Shown here: in pieces, positions 1 through 12,383 of the stretch | Layout of the letters: each line of letters starts with the position of its first letter | Position numbering within the stretch: the first letter of the stretch is position 1 | NCBI GenBank assembly: GCA_963739385.1 | Contig: CAVUAI010000044.1 | Coordinates: 56,185 to 120,184 of the forward strand | Source: VAZQ01 sp963739385 | GTDB lineage: Bacteria > Pseudomonadota > Alphaproteobacteria > Rhizobiales > Xanthobacteraceae | Length of the DNA stretch: 64,000 nucleotides | Direction: 5' to 3' | Notes under the pieces: generated by a model | Databases searched by the model: none | What the model saw: only the letters and a program-made list of their open reading frames with translations | What the model was told of the DNA's origin: nothing | Translations under genes and position numbers: made by a program

Positions 1-639
1 ATCTTCGTGCAAGCCGCCGCTGATCGATCGACTGATCGTGAGGCCGAGCGTGCGCGGGGGAATCGTGCCGTCCTCGGTGAGGATGGTACCGTTGGTGAGG
101 AAGATGCGCGCCGCGTAGTAGCTGACGGGACCGCCATTGAGCAGTTCCCACGGCTCGCCGTTGGCGTAGATCGCCCAATTGCTGACGATGCGCGTGTCGC
201 GAAAGTACAGGCCCTTCTCGCTCGGCCAGTTAATCCGCCCGTCCGGCTCGCTCACGAGCACCGTCTGACCCTGGTGGATGGCAATCTGCGGCGGGCCGAC
301 GTGAACCTTGAACGACACGGTGTAATCCTCATTGCCGCTCGGCGCGGCGCGGTCGAGGGTGGCACGCAAAAGGCATGCGTCGCGCAGATCATAGACCGGA
401 GCAATCGCGGTTGCGAATGCGCAGCGTTTGTCGCGGTACAGGCTCGTTGCCCGGACGGTGACTGGCGCGGGGTCCGCAGGGGCGGCATTATCCCCTGCGC
501 GGTCCGGTGCATCCGATCTGATCGGCGTGGAGTCTGGTGCTTTTTTGATGTGGAACTTGCAGAGCAGGAGGTCGTGGCTGAGACGGCGGGCAGCTGGCGT
601 GGCCAGGGCCGCGCCATGAACAACAGTCTGCGATAGCAA
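1..639 (-). CDS. amylo-alpha-1,6-glucosidase / glycogen debranching-type protein, N-terminal fragment (cut by window edge)
   Basis: Only the N-terminal part is in the window; the gene runs off the left edge on the minus strand. The reading frame contains WPSEKGLYFRDTRIVSNW followed by GEPWELL and NGTILTEDGTIP, which matches the N-terminal beta-sandwich domain (GDE_N_bis type) found in front of a glucosidase barrel in bacterial debranching enzymes. Such proteins act on glycogen or other alpha-glucans, which fits the divergent GH15 gene next door. The start is unclear. No ATG lies in this frame; a TTG at 639 is the most upstream plausible start and would overlap the GH15 ATG by one base. The first ~70 codons are low in recognisable similarity and may be untranslated. 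Confidence 0.7.
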   Translation of the reverse strand, partial: MLSQTVVHGAALATPAARRLSHDLLLCKFHIKKAPDSTPIRSDAPDRAGDNAAPADPAPVTVRATSLYRDKRCAFATAIAPVYDLRDACLLRATLDRAAPSGNEDYTVSFKVHVGPPQIAIHQGQTVLVSEPDGRINWPSEKGLYFRDTRIVSNWAIYANGEPWELLNGGPVSYYAARIFLTNGTILTEDGTIPPRTLGLTISRSISGGLHED

Positions 640-2471
640 TGCCCGACAACTCCGATCTTCCGCTGGCGATCGAGGACTACGCGCTCATAGGCGACTGCAC
701 GACCGCCGCGCTGGTCGGGCGCAACGGTTCCATTGACTGGCTCTGCTGGCCGCGCTTCGACAGCAGTGCCTGCTTCGCGGCCCTGCTCGGCAGATCGCAC
801 CATGGACGTTGGCTTATTGCCCCTGCCGATCCCGCCCCGCGCGTCAGCCGTCAATACCGGGACGGCACCATGGTGCTCGAGACGGTTTTCGAAACGGCCG
901 AAGGCTGCGTGGCAGTCATCGACTTCATGCCGATGGAGCGGACGAACTCCTCCGTCGTCCGGATCGTTGAGGGCCGGCGCGGGAAAGTCGCGATGCGGCT
1001 GCACCTGATGCTGCGCTTCGATTACGGCCGCACGGTTCCCTGGGTCACGCGACTCGACGACGGTCACGGTCTGTCCGCCATCGCCGGCCCCAACCGCGTG
1101 GTGCTCCGCAGCCCCGTCGAGCTCTCCGGAGAGGATCTCGCCACGGTCGCCGAATTCAGCGTCGCCAGGGGCGAGCGCATACCCTTCGTGATGACGTACG
1201 GCCCCTCGCATCTGGCGCCGCCGGCGAGAATGCCCTGGCGGGTGGCGCTCGAGAAGACGGAGGCCTTCTGGCGTACTTGGCTGGCCCAATGCCGCTACGA
1301 CGGACGCTGGCGGGAACCGGTCCTGCGTTCGCTCCTCACCCTCAAGGCGCTGACCCATTCGGCCACCGGCGGCATCGTCGCGGCGCCCACGACATCCCTG
1401 CCGGAGCAGGTTGGGGCATCGCGCAACTGGGACTACCGCTTCTGCTGGCTGCGCGACGCCACCCTGACGCTGATGGCCCTGATGTCCACCGGACTGTACA
1501 ACGAAGCGCTCGCGTGGCGCGACTGGCTCCTGCGCAGCGTGGCCGGCAGCCCCGCCCAGATCCAGATCATGTACGGATTGGCCGGCGAGCGTCAGCTTGC
1601 CGAATGGGAGGTGCCCTGGCTGCCGGGCTATCACGGCTCGACGCCGGTGCGTATCGGCAATGCCGCCGCCGAGCAGCTCCAGCTCGATGTCTACGGCGAA
1701 CTCATCGATGCCCTTTTTCAGGCGCGCAAACAGTTTCCCAAGATGCAGGCCGGCTGGGCGCTGCAGCTGAACCTGATCGAGCATCTCGAAAAGGCCTGGG
1801 AGGAACCGGATGAGGGCATCTGGGAGGTCCGCGGCGGACGACGCCATTTCACGTTCTCCAAGGTCATGGCCTGGGTCGCCTTCGACCGCACCCTGCGCGA
1901 TGCCGAGCGGTTTCGCTGCGACGACAGCCTGCTCGCGCGTTGGCGCGCCGTGCGCGACCGGATTCATGCGGAAATTTGCCGATACGGCTTTGACGCAGAC
2001 CGCAACACCTTCACGCAGAGCTTCGGCGCGCCCGAGCTCGACGCAAGTCTGCTGTTGATCCCGACGCTGGGTTTCCTGCCTCCCGGCGACCCGCGCCTGG
2101 TCGGAACCCTCGCCGCCATCGAACGCGAGCTCGTGGCTGACGGCCTCGTGCTGCGTTACCCGACTGAGGCCGGCGTAGATGGCCTGCCGCCAGGGGAGGG
2201 CGCTTTCTTGGCATGCAGCTTCTGGCTCGCCGACAACTATGTGCTGCATGACCGCGATGCGGAGGCCGAGGCCTTGTTCGAGCGCCTCCTGTCCCTGCGC
2301 AACGACGTCGGCCTCCTGGCCGAGGAATACGATCCGCGCAAGAAGCGGCTCCTCGGCAACTTTCCGCAGGCCTTCTCGCATCTTGCGCTGATCAATACCG
2401 CGCTGGCTCTCCACGACGTCGGTCCCGCGCAGGAACGCGGGCAGGGAAGCAAACACGGTTCCGACGGATGA
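639..2471 (+). CDS. glycoside hydrolase family 15 protein (glucoamylase/trehalase-like)
   Basis: A 610-residue cytoplasmic protein with no signal peptide, the usual length for bacterial GH15 enzymes. It starts with the family's N-terminal beta-sandwich (IEDYALIGDCTTAALVGRNG, then SIDWLCWPRFDS). The (alpha/alpha)6 barrel carries NWDYRFCWLRDATLT near residue 265. The two expected catalytic glutamates lie in DEGIWEVRG (about residue 390) and in EEYD (about 561), followed by LGNFPQAFSHLAL. Family members hydrolyse trehalose or alpha-1,4/1,6-glucans to glucose; which of these applies cannot be read from sequence. It is divergent from the debranching-type gene, suggesting a small alpha-glucan turnover locus. 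Confidence 0.88.
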   Translation: MPDNSDLPLAIEDYALIGDCTTAALVGRNGSIDWLCWPRFDSSACFAALLGRSHHGRWLIAPADPAPRVSRQYRDGTMVLETVFETAEGCVAVIDFMPMERTNSSVVRIVEGRRGKVAMRLHLMLRFDYGRTVPWVTRLDDGHGLSAIAGPNRVVLRSPVELSGEDLATVAEFSVARGERIPFVMTYGPSHLAPPARMPWRVALEKTEAFWRTWLAQCRYDGRWREPVLRSLLTLKALTHSATGGIVAAPTTSLPEQVGASRNWDYRFCWLRDATLTLMALMSTGLYNEALAWRDWLLRSVAGSPAQIQIMYGLAGERQLAEWEVPWLPGYHGSTPVRIGNAAAEQLQLDVYGELIDALFQARKQFPKMQAGWALQLNLIEHLEKAWEEPDEGIWEVRGGRRHFTFSKVMAWVAFDRTLRDAERFRCDDSLLARWRAVRDRIHAEICRYGFDADRNTFTQSFGAPELDASLLLIPTLGFLPPGDPRLVGTLAAIERELVADGLVLRYPTEAGVDGLPPGEGAFLACSFWLADNYVLHDRDAEAEALFERLLSLRNDVGLLAEEYDPRKKRLLGNFPQAFSHLALINTALALHDVGPAQERGQGSKHGSDG

Positions 2472-2502
2472 CGCAGGCGCGCTGCGAACGTGGACGTGAT
2501 CG

Positions 2503-3657
2503 CTATTCGTCGATGGGGAGCCCCAGGGCCAGCCGACCGGTGAAGCGGAGCTGCATGCTTTCTTGTGGGCGGTGGAATCTGGCGCCTTGCACGTCGCGGA
2601 ACAGCCGCTCGAGTCCGGCGGCGCGGTAGAAAGAGGCGCCCCCCACCGCCTCCATGGATTTTTCCACCACGCCAATGGCTGCCCGTCCCACCAGCGTGCG
2701 AGCGATGAAAATGCGATTCGTGGTTTCGGGTCCGGGCTCGCAGGTATTCCCGGCTTCGACCATATCGCGGTGTGCCATTCTGGCGGCCGCCAGTTCATTC
2801 TCCATTTCGCCGATCAGATGAAATATTGCGGGATCGTCGAGGCGCTTGCGTGCCATCGCGAGCGCCGCATCGCGTGCGGCCTCGGCAACCCCGAGATAGA
2901 CGGCATAGACCAGCGGCAACGGGATCATTCCTGGATTGAGATGAAAGGGTACGCCCCATTTGCCGGCGGGTCGTCGCAACAGCAGGGCAGAGTCGGGCAC
3001 GAGGACGTCCTTGATGACGACGTCGTGCGAGCCGGTCCCGCGCATACCGAGCGCGCGCCAGTTGTCCTGGGGCGCGACGCCCCGCTCCGAGACCGGGATC
3101 GCGAACTGCAGGACGGTCGGGCCCGCGTCAGGATCGTCGTAGACCGCCTGCGTCATGAACAGGTCGCCGGCGGGAATGCCGCTGGCAAAAATCTTGCGAG
3201 CGTTGATCCGCCAGCCGTCCTCGACGCGTTCGGCCGTTCCTGATGCCTTGAGCCAGTCGGACGCGCCGCTGGTGACGAGGACGAGCTTCTCCTCCGCGAT
3301 GCGCCGCAGCAGGCGCTCGAACGGCTGCTGGGGGTTGCGCCGCCAGCGCCAGGCCGCGGTCGCCACCACGTGCGTGTGCATCGACAATGCGAGCGCGGTC
3401 GAGCTGCAGTAACGTGCGAGCGTGCGCAGCATGTCGCAGAGTTCAGGGTAGCTGGCCCCTCCGCCGCCGAGCTCAGCCGGCACGCCGGCCGCGAACACGC
3501 CCCGCACTTTCAACTCTGAAAAATTTTCGGCGACGAAATGATCGCCGGCATCGCAAGCGCCGGCTCGTTGCGCGAAGCGCGGGCCGATCTCCTGCATCAG
3601 GGCCGGCCAATCCCTGGCCGGATCGGATCCAGTGACTGCATTGGGAGAAAGAGGCAT
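2503..3657 (-). CDS. acyl-CoA dehydrogenase family protein
   Basis: A 384-residue flavoprotein of the acyl-CoA dehydrogenase superfamily, soluble, with no signal. The order is an N-terminal helical domain (GVFAAGVPAELGGGGASYPEL), a middle beta domain (LVTSGASDWLKASGTAE, RKIFASG, WRALGMRGTGSHDV) and a C-terminal helical domain ending in a DVQGARFHRPQE segment. The middle domain resembles the subgroup that includes dibenzothiophene/thiophene monooxygenases and other FMN-dependent oxygenases, so the substrate and even the chemistry (dehydrogenation or flavin monooxygenation) stay open. ATG at 3657 has a GGGGAG eight bases upstream; a GTG at 3678 is possible but less likely. It is convergent with the GH15 gene. 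Confidence 0.85.
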   Translation of the reverse strand: MPLSPNAVTGSDPARDWPALMQEIGPRFAQRAGACDAGDHFVAENFSELKVRGVFAAGVPAELGGGGASYPELCDMLRTLARYCSSTALALSMHTHVVATAAWRWRRNPQQPFERLLRRIAEEKLVLVTSGASDWLKASGTAERVEDGWRINARKIFASGIPAGDLFMTQAVYDDPDAGPTVLQFAIPVSERGVAPQDNWRALGMRGTGSHDVVIKDVLVPDSALLLRRPAGKWGVPFHLNPGMIPLPLVYAVYLGVAEAARDAALAMARKRLDDPAIFHLIGEMENELAAARMAHRDMVEAGNTCEPGPETTNRIFIARTLVGRAAIGVVEKSMEAVGGASFYRAAGLERLFRDVQGARFHRPQESMQLRFTGRLALGLPIDE

Positions 3658-3965
3658 CGGGCCAGCTCCCCGAAACACGTCGCCGTGCGGGCAATTTTGC
3701 TCTGCGCCAGCGCGGCGAGATCACGCGGCCGTGCCAGCGTGCATCCGGCCAACGCGCACCTCACAACAATATCAGGGAAATCGGGTGCCGGCCGCATTTC
3801 GGCCTGGCATCGAGATGGGGCCGGATAGTCCTGACCGCGCAGGACCTTAATCAGGCGGCCAGGCAGACGACTGGAACATCCCGGCCACCCACCTTGTCGA
3901 GCGGAAGGTCACGCTCGGCTTAGGCAGCACAAGTTTGGGGCGCCGCCAACGTCCGATGGTTCGCT

Positions 3966-4400
3966 TCAATTGGATTCCCCGAACCTCAACACCAGGACGG
4001 CGAATGACAGCAGCAGAATGGCGCCTGCGATCACCAGGACGACCATGCCCGTGTGATGCTCGGCACCCACGAGTTCGACCAGCACGCGGCCGAGCGCGGT
4101 TATGGAGATGTAGATCAGATACCTGACCGGAAACCGGGTCGTCGTGAAATAAATGCCCACCATCGCTCCGAACTCGAGATAGATGAACAGGAGGAGGATG
4201 TCTCCGAGGCTCGCGTGGCCGCGGCCGACCATGCGGATGAACTCTGAGGCGGCTGACCACACGGTGGCGGCGCCGATTGCGAACAGAGCCAGGACATGAA
4301 ATGTGTCGACCAGGAACCGGCCAATCATATTGGCCGTGTCTTTCAGATCGCGATGCAGGTCACCCGTAGCGGTGCCAAGCCGCCGTATCGCCTCTAACAT
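3966..4400 (-). CDS. psiE: PsiE-like phosphate-starvation-inducible membrane protein
   Basis: A 144-residue protein with four predicted membrane segments (about residues 31-53, 66-86, 93-110 and 117-138). The pattern FEF/LEFGAMVGIYF followed by FPVRYLIYISITALGR is the PsiE family signature. The molecular role of PsiE is not established; the E. coli gene is induced by phosphate starvation. An AAGGA sits just upstream of the ATG. It stands alone between the acyl-CoA dehydrogenase gene and lepA. Confidence 0.8.
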   Translation of the reverse strand: MLEAIRRLGTATGDLHRDLKDTANMIGRFLVDTFHVLALFAIGAATVWSAASEFIRMVGRGHASLGDILLLFIYLEFGAMVGIYFTTTRFPVRYLIYISITALGRVLVELVGAEHHTGMVVLVIAGAILLLSFAVLVLRFGESN

Positions 4401-4706
4401 GAAATCCTTCTGTATGTCGATTTGCCGGTGCTCACGGCATGGGGCAATCCAAAGCAGGGTGACCGCCTGCGGACATGCCCTGTACCCGCCGCGTCGGAGA
4501 ATGACTTTGCGCGGATTGCTCCCCTTGGCTTGGTCTTGCGGTATGTTCGGAAAAGAGTGGCGTCAGACGTCAGGCGTCGGGCTTCGCCTCAAAGTGCAAG
4601 CGGTGCCGCATCGCAATCGCGCCACGGTGCTCGCGGAAGCATCGGCGAGCCTGACGCGCGGACCGGGACATGGTCCGGCAAACACCGGGCCAGTCGTTTT
4701 GCGCCG
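4401..4706. other. intergenic region between psiE and lepA
   Basis: About 300 bases upstream of psiE and downstream of lepA, both on the minus strand. I see no credible coding sequence or RNA gene. It should contain the psiE promoter and the lepA terminator, but no strong hairpin with a T tract is visible. Confidence 0.4.
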
Positions 4707-6509
<1,803 letters not shown>

Positions 6510-6593
6510 GGCGCGCGCATTAGCATTCGTGTTGGCACGCGGCAAGCGCGGGCAGTCCGGCCTTCCGCGGTCGCCCGCGCGCGGAACGTGCGC

Positions 6594-7385
6594 TCACTCC
6601 GCCGCCGCCTGGTGCTCCGCGAACAAGGGTTCAAGCGAGACCGGCTCGCCGTCCCGTGCCACGATCGCATAGCCCGGCGGGACCGGCTTCCAGTGCGTGT
6701 GGTCGCCATCGAGCGGCTCGGACACCACCACGATGTTTTCGCCCGACTCCCGGTAATAGAGCGAGTTGGCGGTGTCGTTGGCGGAGTAGCGGAAGGCGTA
6801 AAGGTCGCGGCCGTTGGCGAGCGCCGAGGTGAAGCGCAGCGGCTCCCGGTAATCCTTGGTGGTGACCATCTCGGTCAGCGCCGCCAGCACGCGCTTGGTG
6901 GCCGCGACCGGATCCTTGTCACCGCCGGCGCCAAGGATGGCGAGAAAGACCGCCTCCGAATCGGTGGTGCCGATGCGCGAACCGTAGAATGCGTCGGGGA
7001 TCAGCGCCTCGACCTTGCGGCGCAGCCGCGACCAGTTGCCGATCATGCCGTTGTGCATGAACAGCCAGCGGCCGCAGGCGAACGGATGACAGTTCGGGCG
7101 GGTGATGGGCGTGCCGGTCGAGGCGCGCACATGCGCGAAATAGAGGTGCGAGCGGATGTGGCGGCACAGATAGCGCAGGTTCTCGTCCGACCAGGCCGGC
7201 CGAACCTCGCGATAGAGGCCGGGTTCGGCGTGCTCGCCGTACCAGCCCATGCCGAAGCCGTCGCCGTTGGTGGAAGCAGTCGATTCGAGCGCCCGCTGGC
7301 TTTGCACCACCAGCGAGTGCGCGGGGGCGGTGACATATTGTTCCAGCGGGATGGTTTCGCCGCGATAGGCAATCCAGCGGCACAT
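6594..7385 (-). CDS. class II glutamine amidotransferase (YafJ/EgtC-like)
   Basis: A 263-residue protein starting MCRWIAYRG, so that removal of Met exposes Cys2, the N-terminal nucleophile of Ntn-type glutamine amidotransferases. Other family marks are GDGFGMGWY, FAHVRAST and FMHNGMIGNW, which form the glutamine pocket and oxyanion region. There is no second synthase domain, so it is a free-standing amidotransferase whose partner or acceptor is not evident. Longer in-frame upstream starts exist, but they would hide the catalytic Cys. The gene is divergent from the GT39-like gene. Confidence 0.9.
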   Translation of the reverse strand: MCRWIAYRGETIPLEQYVTAPAHSLVVQSQRALESTASTNGDGFGMGWYGEHAEPGLYREVRPAWSDENLRYLCRHIRSHLYFAHVRASTGTPITRPNCHPFACGRWLFMHNGMIGNWSRLRRKVEALIPDAFYGSRIGTTDSEAVFLAILGAGGDKDPVAATKRVLAALTEMVTTKDYREPLRFTSALANGRDLYAFRYSANDTANSLYYRESGENIVVVSEPLDGDHTHWKPVPPGYAIVARDGEPVSLEPLFAEHQAAAE

Positions 7386-7518
7386 AGGCTGCTCCGAAGC
7401 AAGGACTCCAGGATGGCCGGCGGATGCGGCAAAGCGATGGCGGGCCGATTCTGCCCTAGATATGGACCTCCCCGGCGGGTCATGCCATAGCCTCGCCGCT
7501 AAATCACGGGCAAAACCG

Positions 7519-9093
7519 ATGGTGACACCTGCAATGTCGGCCATGACGGATGCCGGCCGCCGTGGCCGCGAGCTGATCGAGCGGCTCACCGACGCGCTGG
7601 CCGACCCGGCGCGGCGCGAGCGCACCGCGGCTATCGTTGTCCTGGGGTATGTGGCGCTGTGGACCCTCTACGCCGCCATCGCCAAGGGCAGCCAGGACAT
7701 TCACATCGACATGTCCGAGCAGTTCGTGTTCGCGCAGGATCTGGCGCTCGGCTACGCCAAGCATCCGCCGCTGGCGATGTGGGTCGTGCGCGCGTGGTTC
7801 GCGGTCTTCCCCACGACGGACTGGGCCTACTACCTGCTGGCCATGGTTAACGTCGGCCTCGCTTTGTGGGTCACCTGGCGGCTTACTGCCTATTTTCTCG
7901 ACGGCGACAAGCGTGTCTTCGGGCTGGCCCTGCTCACGCTGGTGCCGTTCTTCAATTTTCACGCGCTGAAGTTCAACTCGAACACCATCCTCATGCCGGT
8001 GTGGGCGGCGACCACGCTCTGGTTCCTGCGTTCGTTCGAGACCCGGCGCACCCTCGACGCCGCGCTGGCAGGGCTCGGCGCGGCGGCGGCGATGTACGGC
8101 AAATACTGGTCGGTGTTCCTGCTGCTGGGGCTCGGAACTGCGGCGCTGCTCGATCCCCGGCGCGCGGCCTATTTTCGCTCGCCGGCGCCCTGGGTGACGA
8201 TCGCGCTCGGCGCGGTGGCGCTCGCCCCACACTTGGCCTGGCTGGTCGCGCATGACTTCTTGCCGTTCTCCTATGCGTCCCAGGTGCACGGCGACGCCTC
8301 GTTTGCGGCCGCGCTGCGCGGTGCGCTGGGCTATCTCGCAGGCAGCCTCGCCTATGTCGCGGTCCCCCTGATCATCGTGATGATGGCGGCGCGCCCGGAC
8401 CGCACCACCCTCCGGGACATGGTGTGGCCGGAGTCGCCCGAGCGCAGGCTCGCGGCGGCGGCATTCTGGGCCGTGCTGCTGGCGCCGGCCCTTCTCGCGC
8501 CGCTTGCCGGCTTCCGCCTGACGTCGCTCTGGTCGATGTCGGCGTGGACGCTGCTGCCGGTGATGCTGCTGGCTTCGCCGCTCGTCCACATCGGCCGCCG
8601 CGACACCATCAGGGTGGTGACGCTGGCGGTTGCGTTTCCGCTCGTGATGGTGGCGGCGGCGCCGGCGATCGCGTTCGCGCTTCACCGCGCGGGCCTGCCG
8701 CCGGGCTCCGCCTTGTCCGCGCCGTTGGTGGCGCCGCTCGAGCGGGTGTGGCGCGAGACCACGGACCGGCCGTTCAAGGCCTTCGCCGGACTCGAGGAGT
8801 TCACCGACGGCGTCGCGTACTACATGCCAAGCCACCCGCGCGCCAACCACATGTTCGACACGATGAAGTTGGGGGGCATCGATCCGGAAATTGCCCGCGA
8901 CGGCATCGTCCTGCTCTGTCCGTTGCAGCCGCGCGACACCGATCGGCGCGATTGGTGCATCGCCTCCGCCAACGCGATCGCCGACCGCTTCCCGGCCGCC
9001 AAGCGGACAGAGATCGAGGTGGCGCGCCGCTATCTCGGCGTCGAGGGCAAGCCCGCGCGGTACTTCGTCATCGCTATTCCGCCCCAGCGGTGA
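7519..9093 (+). CDS. GT39-family membrane glycosyltransferase (ArnT/PMT-like)
   Basis: About 524 residues with a cytoplasmic N-terminus and ten or more hydrophobic segments, ending in a soluble domain. The first periplasmic loop contains DIHIDMSEQF and GYAKHPPLAMWVVR, matching the acidic loop and HPPL motif of family 39 transferases, which use polyprenyl-phosphate sugars as donors for lipid A, protein or glycan. The acceptor is unknown. The start is uncertain among ATGs at 7519, 7534 and 7543; none has a strong ribosome binding site. Confidence is high for the fold and moderate for the exact start. Confidence 0.85.
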   Translation: MVTPAMSAMTDAGRRGRELIERLTDALADPARRERTAAIVVLGYVALWTLYAAIAKGSQDIHIDMSEQFVFAQDLALGYAKHPPLAMWVVRAWFAVFPTTDWAYYLLAMVNVGLALWVTWRLTAYFLDGDKRVFGLALLTLVPFFNFHALKFNSNTILMPVWAATTLWFLRSFETRRTLDAALAGLGAAAAMYGKYWSVFLLLGLGTAALLDPRRAAYFRSPAPWVTIALGAVALAPHLAWLVAHDFLPFSYASQVHGDASFAAALRGALGYLAGSLAYVAVPLIIVMMAARPDRTTLRDMVWPESPERRLAAAAFWAVLLAPALLAPLAGFRLTSLWSMSAWTLLPVMLLASPLVHIGRRDTIRVVTLAVAFPLVMVAAAPAIAFALHRAGLPPGSALSAPLVAPLERVWRETTDRPFKAFAGLEEFTDGVAYYMPSHPRANHMFDTMKLGGIDPEIARDGIVLLCPLQPRDTDRRDWCIASANAIADRFPAAKRTEIEVARRYLGVEGKPARYFVIAIPPQR

Positions 9094-9105
9094 ATCGCAG
9101 GCTTC

Positions 9106-10590
9106 CTAGAGCGCTGGAACGAGGGCGGCCCGGATCAGCGCTGCCAGATTCTCCTGGCGTGATCGGGTGCCGGCCATCGAGCGCTCGAACTCCGCGGACG
9201 ACTGGTCGAAGCGCTCGAGCTCGCTGCGCCTCTGGGCGTCGTCGAGGAACGCGCGGATCAGCGCGTTGCGGGCGATCGCCTTGAGCGCGCGGTAATCGAG
9301 GCCGTAGTCGCGCGCGGCGCGAAAATACTCATTTGCCAGGTTGATGCGGGATACGCCGGGATCGTCGGTCGAGAGCACGACCGGCACGCCGGCTGCGAGA
9401 TAGGCCGGCAGCGGATGGTCCTTCCCGCGCACGCCGAGGATCTTGTCGTTGCTGGTGAGATTGATCTCAACCGTGATCTGCCGCCTGCGCATCTCGGCAA
9501 GCAGGCTCTGCGCGTCGTGCTCGAATGGAAACGAGACCCCATGGCCGATGCGGCGGGCTCCGCCGATCTCGATGGCCTGGCGGATGTGAAAGGTAAGGTC
9601 GGGCGGCGGGACGAGTCCAAGCCAGAGCTCGCCGGCATGCAGCGCCACCGGCACGTCGCTCGCCAGGAAGGCGACGATCTGCATGTGGCGGGTATAATCG
9701 CGGCGCGCCACCAGGTCGTCCTCGGCCTGCACGAGGTTGAGCGCCACCACGAGCGGCTCGGCGCGGATCATGGTGGCGGCAAGGGCGGTCTGAAAAAACA
9801 CGTCGTCGGGAGGACTGTTGCGCAGGACCTGCCCGATGAAGCGGTAGGTTACGCGGCAACCCGGCCGCGAGTTCTGCGGATCGCAGGCGAGCTCGCTTCG
9901 AAATCTTGGCGGAAGCGGTTTCGAGATCGCGGCGCTGGCTCGCAACGCACTCGGCGAGGCCGCCGGCCTCGCAGCGCCGCGAGCTTTGCCGCATCGCCGC
10001 TCTGCGCCCCGACCGCGGCGATGAACCTGTCCTTTTCGTTGGGACAGGAAAACGAGATCATGAACTCCACATATTGCACGTTGTCTTCGTGGTATTGCCG
10101 CAGCTGGTCGATCATCATGTCGGCGAAATGAGAGCCCGACGCGGCGCCGAAGCGGGCGAAGGTCGCGAAGAATGCGTCGTGCTCGGTCGGCACGTGGACG
10201 GACGGCAGGTAGGCGCGCGTGGAGAAAGCGTTGACCAGGCGGTCGTAGAACTGCTGATCGCGCAGCGCCTGGGAAATGAGCACGTCACCCGGCTGGTCGC
10301 AGTGGGTGCCGGCCTGCATCACGTCCGACCAGTTCGCGCATAGTCCGTCCTGCGCCGCCCAGGCGATGAAGCGCTCCGCGTAGACGGCGCCGGAGAGATG
10401 GACGTGGAGGTCGCCGCCCTTCGGCATGCGGTGAAGGAACGCGCGCAGCTCCGCATAGTCGGCCCGCAGCCGCTTCGAACCGGTCAGCGGTGACAACGGT
10501 GTCGAACTCACGCGCGAGGAAAGCGAAGCGCGCGACGACGACGACGATGATCAGGAAAAGAATGACGGCAATGACGATCCGGCGTCGCAA
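9106..10590 (-). pseudogene. adenosine deaminase (CECR1/ADGF-like) with N-terminal signal anchor, broken by three frame changes
   Basis: Four overlapping frames together give one protein of about 494 residues. The first (from TTG 10590) encodes a signal anchor, MRRRIVIAVILFLIIVVVV, up to RFEAA. Near 10455-10475 it must shift to the frame reading RADYAELRAFLHRMPKGGDLHVHLSG. Near 9950-9985 it shifts again to AGGLAECVASQRRDLETA. Near 9890-9915 it shifts to RSELACDP...GCRVTYRF and continues to the end. Active-site motifs are all present: HVHLSG, ALHAGE, RIGHGV, STDDPGVS. Each shift has the direction of one inserted base, so the last part is again in the first frame. It is either a decayed gene or a cluster of assembly insertions. 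An intact product would deaminate adenosine at the membrane or periplasm. Confidence 0.8.
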
Positions 10591-10753
10591 GACCAGCCCC
10601 GCTGCGCTCGATTGGCGCGCGCGAAGCTAGAACGCGTTGCGAAAAAGGGAAAGCACCCTCTGCTGCGCGTGGCTGGCCGCGCGCGCAGCGCGGCGCGCCG
10701 GCACGCCCGCGGGGGCGAGCCGGACGGCGCCCCTACGGGCGCGGATCACGCGC

Positions 10754-12193
<1,440 letters not shown>

Positions 12194-12285
12194 GACGGTC
12201 CTTGGATGCCTGGGGAAAGCCGGCGAGCCAGGCGGCACGCCGGTCGGGGTCGCTATAGCAGGGGCGGGCGCGCCCTGCAATAAAG

Positions 12286-12305
12286 ACATAAACATTTCTT
12301 TATGT
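12286..12305. promoter_or_regulatory. candidate operator upstream of ahcY (ACATAAA-N6-TTTATGT)
   Basis: A perfect 7-base inverted repeat, ACATAAA and TTTATGT, separated by six bases, sits about 90 bases upstream of the ahcY ATG in an otherwise GC-rich gap between ahcY and the divergent udgX gene. Its placement suits an autogenous or SAH-responsive repressor (an ArsR-type SahR regulator is known to control ahcY in other proteobacteria). The match to a specific regulator is inference. It could equally serve udgX. Confidence 0.5.
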
Positions 12306-12383
12306 GTCCAGTAACTGCGGGTCGAATCGCTCCCCGAACCCTGACTGCCGTCCGGCGTTGACCCGCCGGAGCGGAGCGCGCCC

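Noticed and set aside
252..2798. An 848-codon open frame on the minus strand across GH15
   Set aside because: It spans two real genes and a gap in the wrong phase; composition and lack of motifs mark it as a shadow of GH15.
10727..10742. Hairpin GCGCCC-ctac... after ahcY as a terminator
   Set aside because: The stem is short, GC-only, without a T tract, in a region where such stems arise by base composition.
12194..12383. A SAH or SAM riboswitch in the ahcY leader
   Set aside because: I could not find the paired elements or conserved core of known SAH, SAM-II or SAM/SAH classes; the palindrome at 12286 looks like a protein site.
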